NCBI GenBank assembly: GCA_019120475.1
Contig: DWVA01000258.1
Coordinates: forward strand, 1 to 6,493
Direction: 5' to 3'
Length of the DNA: 6,493 nt
DNA from: Candidatus Blautia intestinipullorum
Lineage (GTDB): Bacteria > Bacillota > Clostridia > Lachnospirales > Lachnospiraceae
A program made the position numbers and the translations under genes. This document shows positions 1 through 5,106 of this stretch, in pieces. The notes below the pieces were generated by a model. The model was not told the DNA's origin. It searched no databases and saw only the letters and a list, made by a program, of their open reading frames with translations. Each line of letters begins with the position of its first letter. The stretch's first letter is position 1.

Positions 1-293
1 AGATCGTCTGCCTGATCAAACCCCAGTTTGAGGCGGGCAGGGAAAAAGTAGGAAAAAAGGGAGTCGTGCGGGATCCTGCCGTACACCTGGAAGTAATAGA
101 AAAGGTGATCTCCTACGCTGAGACGATCGCCCTTGAACCCTGCCATCTCTCTTTTTCTCCGATCAAAGGACCGGAGGGCAATATTGAATATCTTCTTCAT
201 TTAAAGAAATGCCCGGAAGGGGAGGAGATCATTTCCCGGCTGGAGACCACGCCGGAGACAGTGGTGCGGGAAGCGCATCAGCAATTGGATTAA
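1..293 (+). CDS. tlyA: TlyA family rRNA (cytidine-2'-O)-methyltransferase, C-terminal part
   Basis: This is the last 96 codons of a gene whose start lies before the window; the frame is open from base 3 to the TAA at 291-293. TlyA proteins (about 270 residues) have an N-terminal S4 RNA-binding domain and a C-terminal FtsJ/RrmJ-like SAM-dependent methyltransferase domain that 2'-O-methylates cytidines in rRNA. Only the end of the methyltransferase domain is visible. The fragment carries the strand with LIKPQFEAG, followed by VGKKGVVRDPAVH and then SPIKGPEGNIEYL (fragment residues 53-64), all characteristic of TlyA. The lysine of KPQFE and the glutamate of GNIEYL are at places where FtsJ-type enzymes keep catalytic residues; that mapping is from memory of the family. 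Some members are annotated as haemolysins, but the rRNA methyltransferase role is better supported. The gene sits 11 bases before nadK and is probably co-transcribed with it. Confidence 0.93.
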   Translation, partial: IVCLIKPQFEAGREKVGKKGVVRDPAVHLEVIEKVISYAETIALEPCHLSFSPIKGPEGNIEYLLHLKKCPEGEEIISRLETTPETVVREAHQQLD

Positions 294-304
294 GGAAGAC
301 GGAG

Positions 305-1165
305 ATGGACAAGTTTTATATTATTACAAATACAGCGAAAGATAAAAACCTTGAGATTACAGGAGAGATCGAGGCGTACCTGAAAAAGTGCGGAAAACAG
401 TGCAAAGTACAGCCGGCGGAGAGAAAACAGGAAGGAAGCTTTCATTATACAGACCCGGATATGATACCGGAGGGAACACAGTGCATTCTTGTTCTGGGCG
501 GCGATGGGACGCTTCTCCAGGCGGCAAGAGACGTAGTACATAGAGAAATTCCCATGCTGGGGATGAATCTGGGGACACTGGGATTTCTGGCTGAAGTGGA
601 CAAAAACTCTATCCGTTCGGCTTTGGACCAGCTGATCAGCGACGATTATGAGATCGAAGAGCGGATGATGCTCCTGGGAACTGTTTACAGAGGAGAACAG
701 ATAATAGGGAGAGACGTTGCGTTAAACGATATTGTGATCAGTCGGGAAGGATCGCTGAGAGTGGTCCGTTTCAACAATTATGTGAATAATGAATATTTGA
801 ATTCTTATAACGCCGACGGGATCATCATAGCCACGCCCACCGGCTCTACAGGCTACAGTCTTTCCTGCGGAGGACCCATCGTGTCTCCTAACGCGGCAAT
901 GACCCTGATGACGCCTATCGCGCCCCATACCCTGAATACAAGAAGTATTATTTTTCCGGCCGAGGATGTGATCACAGTGGAACTGGGAGAAGGACGCCGT
1001 CAGGATACAGAAAAAGGCCTGGCGTCCTTTGACGGAGATACGGTAGTCCCTATGGTGACAGGAGACAGGATCGTCATTCAAAAGGCTTCCGTAAGCAGCA
1101 GGATCCTTAAGCTGAATCATTTAAGCTTTGTGGAGATCCTGCGCCAGAAGATGGGAAATAATTAG
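305..1165 (+). CDS. nadK: NAD kinase (ATP/polyphosphate-NAD kinase)
   Basis: Cytosolic enzyme that phosphorylates NAD to NADP and so supplies the reducing cofactor for biosynthesis. The 286-residue product has the usual family length. It shows the diagnostic GGDGT motif (residues 65-69, with catalytic Asp67) inside LVLGGDGTLLQAAR, then GMNLGTLGFLAEV, then LNDIVISR (Asn141-Asp142, NAD contact region), then ADGIIIATPTGSTGYSLS (170-185), the conserved glycine/threonine-rich active-site segment. The start chosen is ATG at 305 because AAGGAA (292-297) lies 7 bases upstream and the protein then begins with the short first strand normal for clostridial NadK (MDKFYIITN). The frame stays open upstream to 209, but that extension overlaps tlyA and has no family resemblance. 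The gene sits between tlyA and argR with short gaps, consistent with one operon. In B. subtilis the equivalent block lacks it, whereas this placement fits Clostridia (known from memory). Confidence 0.97.
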   Translation: MDKFYIITNTAKDKNLEITGEIEAYLKKCGKQCKVQPAERKQEGSFHYTDPDMIPEGTQCILVLGGDGTLLQAARDVVHREIPMLGMNLGTLGFLAEVDKNSIRSALDQLISDDYEIEERMMLLGTVYRGEQIIGRDVALNDIVISREGSLRVVRFNNYVNNEYLNSYNADGIIIATPTGSTGYSLSCGGPIVSPNAAMTLMTPIAPHTLNTRSIIFPAEDVITVELGEGRRQDTEKGLASFDGDTVVPMVTGDRIVIQKASVSSRILKLNHLSFVEILRQKMGNN

Positions 1166-1183
1166 CAGGCTGGAGGTTATACT

Positions 1184-1633
1184 GTGAAGGTAGCGAGACA
1201 CGAAAAAATAAAAGAACTGATTCAGAAATATGAAATCGATACACAGGAGGAGCTGGCGGCAAGGCTCAATGAAGCCGGTTTCCGCGTGACGCAGGCTACT
1301 GTTTCCAGAGATATCCGGGCACTGAAAATGACAAAGGTAGCAGGAAAGAACGGAAAATCCTATTATGCGATCCTGAAAGAGTTTCCGGAGGAACTGGGGG
1401 ACAAGTATACAAGAGTACTTCATGACGCTCTGATGTCCATTGACCAGGGACAGAATATTATAGTGATCCACACGGTCCCGGGCATGGCTATGGGCGTGGC
1501 GGCCGCCTTGGACGCCCTGAAATGGGAGGAGATCCTGGGCAGCATCGCAGGAGATGATACAGTAATGTGCGCGGCAAGAAATACGGAACAGGCTGCGTCT
1601 GTAGTCAAACGTCTGAAAAGTATTCTGCATTAA
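1184..1633 (+). CDS. argR: Arginine repressor ArgR (AhrC-type)
   Basis: Arginine-dependent transcription regulator of 149 residues, the normal family length. ArgR/AhrC forms a hexamer with bound L-arginine, represses arginine biosynthesis genes and in Bacillus activates catabolic ones. The N-terminal winged-helix domain (about residues 1-70) begins MKVARHEKIKELI and contains the recognition segment TQATVSRDIRAL (36-47), a hallmark of the family. The C-terminal oligomerisation and arginine-binding domain (about 80-149) has HTVPGMAMGVAAALD and GSIAGDDTV (119-127), where the paired aspartates 124-125 are the arginine-contacting residues known from the family. Translation starts at GTG 1184, with CTGGAGG (1170-1176) 7 bases upstream. 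It lies 18 bases after nadK and 26 before recN, so it is part of the same transcript. I see no obvious ARG-box palindrome just upstream of it. Confidence 0.97.
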   Translation: MKVARHEKIKELIQKYEIDTQEELAARLNEAGFRVTQATVSRDIRALKMTKVAGKNGKSYYAILKEFPEELGDKYTRVLHDALMSIDQGQNIIVIHTVPGMAMGVAAALDALKWEEILGSIAGDDTVMCAARNTEQAASVVKRLKSILH

Positions 1634-1641
1634 CCACAGGC

Positions 1642-1653
1642 AAAGGAGAGGAG
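1642..1653 (+). promoter_or_regulatory. Ribosome binding site deciding the recN start
   Basis: AAAGGAG followed directly by AGGAG forms a purine-rich Shine-Dalgarno stretch ending 6 bases before ATG 1660. It supports this start over the longer open frame that reaches back into argR. Confidence 0.8.
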
Positions 1654-1659
1654 ACGCCG

Positions 1660-3351
1660 ATGTTACTTCATCTGCATGTGAAAAATCTTGCTTTGATCGA
1701 GGATATTGAAGTGGAATTCGGACCGGGACTGAACATCCTGACCGGCGAGACAGGAGCGGGAAAGTCTATCCTTCTGGGTTCCATGCAGCTGATCCTAGGA
1801 GGCAGGATCGCAAAAGATATGATAAGGGCGGGAGCTTCCTATGCTTTGGTGGAGCTCCTGTTTCAGGTGGAAAATCAAACAGCCCGGGAAGCGCTTGAGG
1901 CTCTCGGCATTTTTCCGGAGGACGGGCAGGTGCTTTTGTCCAGAAAGATCCTTGACGGACGCAGCATCAGCAAAATCAACGGCGAGACTTGTACGGTAGG
2001 CCAGATGAAGGCTGCCGCGTCATGCCTTCTGGATATTCACGGACAGCACGAACACCAGTCTCTGCTCTATGCGGAAAAACAGCTTGAGATTCTGGACGCT
2101 TACGGAAAAGAGAAGATCGATCCAGTGAAAGAAAAAGTAAAAGAGGCGTATGGCTCATACAGGAAATGCGTGAAGACACTGAAAGCTCTGGATACGGACG
2201 AGGAACAGAGAAACCGGGAAAAAGCTTTTCTGGAATTCGAGCTGGGCGAGATCGAAAGCGCCAGGCTGGTACCGGGAGAGGACGAGGAGCTGGAAAAACA
2301 GTACAGAAAGCTCAGCAACGGCAGACTGATTCTGGAAACTCTGCAGACAGTCCGTTCCCTGACGGGATACGACTCCGGGCAGGGAGCCGGAGAATCCATA
2401 GGAACGGCGGTAAAAGAGCTGTCCAGAGTGTCGGAATATGATCCGCAGCTTGAAACAATGGAAAATTCCATCCAGGAAATAGACGCCCTTCTGAACGATT
2501 TTAACAGGGAACTTTCTTCCTATGTGGAAGAAATGATTTTTGACAGTGAAGCTTTTTACGAAACAGAGAAACGTCTGGATCTTCTGAATGGATTAAAGGC
2601 AAAATACGGAAGGACCATAGAAGACATACTGGCGTATCAGAAAGAACAGCAGAAAAAACTGGAAGATCTTGAAAAATTTGAAGAACGTTTCCATGAAGCG
2701 CGGCAAAATCTGGAAAAGGCCAGGAAAGAGCTTGAAAAGTATTCGTATGATTTATCTGAAATCCGGAAAGAATATAGCAGCGCTTTATCAGAAAAAATTC
2801 TGGAAGGTCTCCGGGATCTGAATTTCCTGGATGTGAAATTCCGTATCAGCTTCCAAAAGAAAAAGGAATTTACCGATAATGGGTATGATGATATCGAATA
2901 TGAAATTTCGACAAATCCGGGAGAAGATGTGAAGCCTTTGGCGAAAATCGTTTCCGGAGGAGAACTTTCCAGGATCATGCTTGCCCTGAAAGCGATCCTG
3001 GCGGACAGAGATCAGATAGAAACGCTGATCTTTGATGAAATTGATACAGGCATCAGCGGAAGGACCGCTCAGAAAGTGTCCGAAAAAATGGCGGTGATCG
3101 GAAGAAACCATCAGGTTCTCTGTATTACCCACCTTCCGCAGATCGCGGCTATGGCGGATACGCATTTTGAAATCGAAAAGCACCAGAAGGGAATGGAAAC
3201 GATCACGGAAATCCATCCTCTTGAGGGAGAGGATTCTATCCGTGAACTGGCAAGGCTTTTGGGAGGAGCGGAGATCACGGAGACTGTATTCCAGAATGCC
3301 AAAGAAATGAAAGAATTGGCACAGGTACATAAAAATACAAGACTGAAATAA
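1660..3351 (+). CDS. recN: DNA repair protein RecN (SMC-like ATPase)
   Basis: Cytosolic SMC-family ATPase acting early in double-strand-break repair, where it gathers and tethers broken ends for RecA-dependent recombination. The product is 563 residues, normal for RecN. The N-terminal half of the ATPase begins MLLHLHVKNLALIEDIEVEF with Walker A GETGAGKS (29-36) and the RecN-typical DIHGQHEHQSL (125-135). A coiled-coil region rich in Glu, Lys and Leu follows (about 150-380). The C-terminal half has the ABC signature VSGGELSRIML (431-441), Walker B LIFDEIDTGISG (456-467) and the H-loop CITHLPQ (488-494, His491). ATG 1660 is chosen because AAAGGAG/GAGGAG (1642-1653) sits just upstream and the family N-terminus starts exactly there. 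The frame is open back to 1567, but that stretch is the end of argR in another frame. No LexA/SOS-like operator is visible in the short gap before it. Transcription ends at the terminator after base 3370. Confidence 0.98.
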   Translation: MLLHLHVKNLALIEDIEVEFGPGLNILTGETGAGKSILLGSMQLILGGRIAKDMIRAGASYALVELLFQVENQTAREALEALGIFPEDGQVLLSRKILDGRSISKINGETCTVGQMKAAASCLLDIHGQHEHQSLLYAEKQLEILDAYGKEKIDPVKEKVKEAYGSYRKCVKTLKALDTDEEQRNREKAFLEFELGEIESARLVPGEDEELEKQYRKLSNGRLILETLQTVRSLTGYDSGQGAGESIGTAVKELSRVSEYDPQLETMENSIQEIDALLNDFNRELSSYVEEMIFDSEAFYETEKRLDLLNGLKAKYGRTIEDILAYQKEQQKKLEDLEKFEERFHEARQNLEKARKELEKYSYDLSEIRKEYSSALSEKILEGLRDLNFLDVKFRISFQKKKEFTDNGYDDIEYEISTNPGEDVKPLAKIVSGGELSRIMLALKAILADRDQIETLIFDEIDTGISGRTAQKVSEKMAVIGRNHQVLCITHLPQIAAMADTHFEIEKHQKGMETITEIHPLEGEDSIRELARLLGGAEITETVFQNAKEMKELAQVHKNTRLK

Positions 3352-3363
3352 GTCTGTTCACCG

Positions 3364-3370
3364 CATAATA
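3364..3370 (+). promoter_or_regulatory. Possible forespore (sigma-G-type) -10 element for spoIVB
   Basis: CATAATA at 3364-3370 fits the B. subtilis sigma-G -10 pattern CATNNTA. spoIVB is a sigma-G gene in B. subtilis. The -35 side is poor: AAATA (3346-3350) is the nearest resemblance and its spacing of 13 is short. If used, the start site would fall in the left arm of the recN terminator. This is a weak, motif-only proposal. Confidence 0.25.
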
Positions 3371-3409
3371 AGAGAGGATGATCCAAGAGAGATGATCCTC
3401 TCTTTTTTT
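3371..3409 (+). terminator. Rho-independent terminator after recN
   Basis: AGAGAGGAT (3371-3379) pairs with ATCCTCTCT (3395-3403) in a perfect 9-base-pair stem. One G-G mismatch and three further pairs (ATC/GAT) extend it toward a small loop. Seven T residues (3403-3409) follow, the first also being the last base of the stem. The hairpin lies 20 bases after the recN stop and would end the tlyA-nadK-argR-recN transcript. It also lies only 30 bases before the spoIVB start, so a promoter for spoIVB must overlap or precede it, or the gene depends on read-through. Confidence 0.88.
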
Positions 3410-3424
3410 CTTGAACTGATGATG

Positions 3425-3430
3425 AAAGGA
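3425..3430 (+). promoter_or_regulatory. Ribosome binding site deciding the spoIVB start
   Basis: AAAGGA, preceded by G, lies 9 bases before ATG 3440. The in-frame ATG codons at 3392, 3419 and 3422 have no comparable site. The one at 3392 is inside the terminator hairpin, so 3440 is preferred. Confidence 0.7.
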
Positions 3431-3439
3431 TGTGGCAGA

Positions 3440-4648
3440 ATGGACATAAGAAGGAAATACCGCAGGTTTTTATTGTGGTGCCTGTGTCTGGATATACTGG
3501 CTATGTGCTGGCTGGGTTACCGCTATATGGACCGGAAGGTTCCTGATGAGATCCGGGTGTCAAAAGGCAGCGAGGATCAGGTTCAAAAACTTCTTGATTC
3601 TCCGTTTTTGACCTTCGACGATACGGTTGCCGTTTCCGGCGGGGGCAGTTATCTGCTTCCATGCCGTCTTCTGGGTTTTATCCCTTTTAAGGAGATCAAG
3701 GTAACGCCGGCGGACAGCTCGTCTGTATTTGTCAGCGGAAATACAGTGGGGATCTACATGGAAACCGAAGGGGTGCTGATCATAGATACAGGAGAAATCA
3801 TGTCCAGGGACGGAAAAACACAGGAGCCGGCAAAAAATATCGTAAAGCCGGGGGATTATATTGTGGCCTTTAATGAGCAAAAGGTATCAAATAAAAAAGA
3901 ACTGATAGAAGACCTGGATCTCCTGGACGGTCAGGATGTGATCCTGGAGGTGGTCCGCGACGGAGAAACGATCCCGGTGTCGCTGACTCCTGTCCAGGAT
4001 ACATCCGGAGAGTATAAGCTGGGCATCTGGGTCAGAGACAATACACAGGGAATCGGAACGCTGACCTTTGTGGACAGCAATGGCAATTACGGCGCCTTGG
4101 GCCATGGGATCAGCGATGTGGACACAGGGGATCTTCTGAATATCAGCACAGGGGCTTTGTATCAGGCGGAAATTCTGGGAATCCAGAAGGGAAGCAGCGG
4201 GAATCCCGGAGAGCTTGCGGGACTGATCCGTTATGAACCGGGAAGGATCCTGGGAAGTATTACAGGGAACAGTAAAAACGGGATTTATGGAAAAATTTCC
4301 GGTGGAGATGAAGCCATTTCACTGAGAAAAATGGAAGTCGCCTATAAACAGGAACTAAAGACAGGACCGGCGTCGGTTCTCTGCTGCGTGGATGGAGAGG
4401 TAAAAGAATATGAAGCTGAGATCACAAGGATCGATATGAACCATGAGGACACGAACAAAAGCTTTGTGATACAGGTGACGGATCCGGAACTTCTGGAGCT
4501 TACCGGAGGCATTGTTCAGGGTATGAGCGGAAGCCCTGTGATCCAGAACGGGAAATTTGCCGGAGCGGTCACTCATGTGTTCGTACAGGATTCTACAAGC
4601 GGCTACGGCATTTTTGCGGAAACGATGCTGGAAAATATGACGGCTTAG
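3440..4648 (+). CDS. spoIVB: SpoIVB sporulation signalling serine protease (family S55)
   Basis: Secreted or membrane-tethered PDZ serine protease made in the forespore. In B. subtilis it crosses into the intermembrane space and cleaves SpoIVFA, releasing SpoIVFB to process pro-sigma-K in the mother cell. The product is 402 residues, close to the usual length. A basic N-terminus (MDIRRKYRR) leads into a hydrophobic segment (about 10-28) acting as signal or anchor. A PDZ domain follows (about 98-185, with VKPGDYIVAFNEQKVSN). The S55 peptidase domain contains GALGHGISDVDTG (His222), a possible acid Asp348, and IVQGMSGSPVIQNGKFAGAVTHVFVQDSTSGYGIF. In that segment Ser363 fits the nucleophile by its spacing to His222 and Asp348, compared with His236/Asp363/Ser378 as I recall them for B. 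subtilis. All triad positions are filled, so the enzyme looks active. The start at 3440 rests on the upstream ribosome binding site. It sits between recN and spo0A, its conserved place in endospore formers. Confidence 0.97.
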   Translation: MDIRRKYRRFLLWCLCLDILAMCWLGYRYMDRKVPDEIRVSKGSEDQVQKLLDSPFLTFDDTVAVSGGGSYLLPCRLLGFIPFKEIKVTPADSSSVFVSGNTVGIYMETEGVLIIDTGEIMSRDGKTQEPAKNIVKPGDYIVAFNEQKVSNKKELIEDLDLLDGQDVILEVVRDGETIPVSLTPVQDTSGEYKLGIWVRDNTQGIGTLTFVDSNGNYGALGHGISDVDTGDLLNISTGALYQAEILGIQKGSSGNPGELAGLIRYEPGRILGSITGNSKNGIYGKISGGDEAISLRKMEVAYKQELKTGPASVLCCVDGEVKEYEAEITRIDMNHEDTNKSFVIQVTDPELLELTGGIVQGMSGSPVIQNGKFAGAVTHVFVQDSTSGYGIFAETMLENMTA

Positions 4649-4721
4649 TCCAGAATTTTTGTAAAAATACGTCGCGCAGGATTTGTGGAATAAAAGCGGA
4701 AAACAAGGATAAAGCCAGAGC

Positions 4722-4782
4722 GGGACAGGAATGCTTCAAAACCGCTGTTTACAGCAGGTTGGGAAGCGGCCTGTCTCTTTTT
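4722..4782 (+). terminator. Long multi-segment terminator hairpin after spoIVB
   Basis: GGGACAGG (4722-4729) pairs with CCTGTCTC (4770-4777), with one G-U pair. Inside it GCTTC (4733-4737) pairs with GAAGC (4763-4767), then AACC (4740-4743) with GGTT (4757-4760), and GCTG (4744-4747) with CAGC (4752-4755) around the loop TTTA. Only small interior loops separate the segments. Five T residues (4778-4782) follow at once. This reads as a rho-independent terminator 73 bases after the spoIVB stop, longer than usual at about 21 pairs, which isolates spoIVB from spo0A. Confidence 0.75.
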
Positions 4783-4865
4783 CCGAAAAGTTATGGCGGA
4801 AAATGGAAAACTGTGCTGTGGGAAAAGAAAAAACAAGGGTGTAATTCCTCGAAAAATAAGGAATC

Positions 4866-4888
4866 AGGAGAGAAAACAATGTCCGAAA
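4866..4888 (+). promoter_or_regulatory. Weak candidate sigma-H-type promoter for spo0A
   Basis: AGGAGAG (4866-4872), then 12 bases, then GAAA (4885-4888), approximates the sigma-H pattern AGGA...N12-14...GAAT. spo0A has a sigma-H promoter in B. subtilis, which motivates the search. The -10 side misses the last base, and the AGGAG part could instead be the ribosome binding site of the small frame at 4879, so confidence is low. Confidence 0.2.
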
Positions 4889-4965
4889 AGCTCGAAAGTG
4901 AACGAACGAAAATCCGTTGTTTCAGCCACTTTCGGCTTGATTTCGCGCTCATCTTTCTTCTATAA
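4879..4965 (+). CDS. Possible small gene, 28 residues, upstream of spo0A
   Basis: An ATG at 4879 opens 28 codons ending in TAA at 4963-4965. AGGAG (4866-4870) lies 8 bases before it, an ideal ribosome binding site. The product would be charged at the N-terminus (MSEKLESERTK) and end hydrophobic (FALIFLL). I recognise no family. Against it: the frame contains almost all of a long inverted repeat (4888-4938), and its stop codon overlaps the TATAAT box of the spo0A promoter, so the codons may be accidental. No strong promoter is visible upstream, and transcription would have to start between the spoIVB terminator and 4860. Real small protein, leader peptide and chance are all possible. Confidence 0.25.
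   Translation: MSEKLESERTKIRCFSHFRLDFALIFLL
4888..4938 (+). repeat. Imperfect inverted repeat next to the spo0A -35 box
   Basis: AAGC plus CGAAAGTG (4888-4900, with one unpaired T at 4892) is complementary to CACTTTCGGCTT (4927-4938), giving 12 pairs. Inside, AAC (4901-4903) and AACG (4905-4908) can pair with GTT (4919-4921) and CGTT (4915-4918) around the loop AAAATC. No T-run follows, so it is not an ordinary terminator. Its right arm ends on the first two bases of the proposed -35 box. An operator for a dimeric regulator, or a structure in a longer transcript from an upstream promoter, are both possible. Confidence 0.6.
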
Positions 4966-4966
4966 T
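4937..4966 (+). promoter_or_regulatory. Sigma-A-type promoter for spo0A
   Basis: TTGATT (4937-4942), an 18-base spacer and a perfect TATAAT (4961-4966) form a good vegetative promoter. Transcription would start near 4973, leaving a leader of about 130 bases before spo0A. The spoIVB terminator lies upstream, so this promoter would make spo0A an independent unit. Confidence 0.65.
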
Positions 4967-4991
4967 AACCTTGATGTGCAAGAGGAGAACG

Positions 4992-5078
4992 AACGGGCCC
5001 GTTATTTTGTACATAGCAGTCCGGGTGATTCGAGGGGCGCCCTGGGCCAATGATCTGACAAAAGTACCGAAAGTTCGG
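4992..5078 (+). promoter_or_regulatory. Potential stem-loops in the spo0A leader
   Basis: Three elements lie in the predicted leader. AACGGGCCCGTT (4992-5003) is a perfect 12-base palindrome. GTCCGGG (5019-5025) can pair with CCTGGGC (5041-5047), including two G-U pairs. CCGAA (5067-5071) and TTCGG (5074-5078) form a short inverted repeat ending 11 bases before the AGGAGGAG ribosome binding site (5090-5097). They match no riboswitch class that I recognise. A regulatory role is inference from their position. Confidence 0.4.
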
Positions 5079-5106
5079 ATTTAGAAGTTAGGAGGAGACT
5101 GGCCTC

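Larger units (their letters stand above)
4649..5106 (+). other. spoIVB-spo0A intergenic region, regulatory content
   Basis: These 458 bases have no convincing long gene. From the left they hold an AT-rich dyad ATTTTT-GT-AAAAAT (4655-4668), the spoIVB terminator, a six-base inverted repeat ATTCCT/AGGAAT (4844-4849 and 4859-4864), a possible 28-codon small gene (4879-4965), a long imperfect inverted repeat (4888-4938), a sigma-A-type promoter (4937-4966) and a leader with stem-loops before spo0A. Two longer open frames here (from 4759 and 4793) lack ribosome binding sites and overlap the terminator or promoter, so I do not call them genes. Confidence 0.7.

Noticed and set aside
209..304. N-terminal extension of the nadK frame
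   Set aside because: It lies inside tlyA, has no resemblance to NAD kinases, and the ATG at 305 has a good ribosome binding site.
1567..1659. Upstream extension of the recN frame
   Set aside because: It overlaps the end of argR in another frame; ATG 1660 has a strong ribosome binding site and matches the family N-terminus.
1634..1659. LexA/SOS operator before recN
   Set aside because: recN is SOS-controlled in some bacteria, but no GAAC...GTTC dyad is present in this short gap.
2788..3330. 180-codon antisense frame within recN
   Set aside because: It is a shadow of the conserved RecN ATPase codons, with no ribosome binding site or family signal.
3392..3439. Longer start for spoIVB
   Set aside because: The ATG at 3392 lies inside the terminator hairpin and translates the T-run; no ribosome binding site precedes it or the ATGs at 3419 and 3422.
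4655..4668. AT-rich dyad ATTTTT-GT-AAAAAT as a terminator
   Set aside because: The loop of two bases is too short and the stem is all A-T; the structured hairpin at 4722-4782 is far better.
4793..5053. 86-codon frame upstream of spo0A
   Set aside because: No ribosome binding site, a very basic composition without recognisable motifs, and it runs through the promoter and leader.
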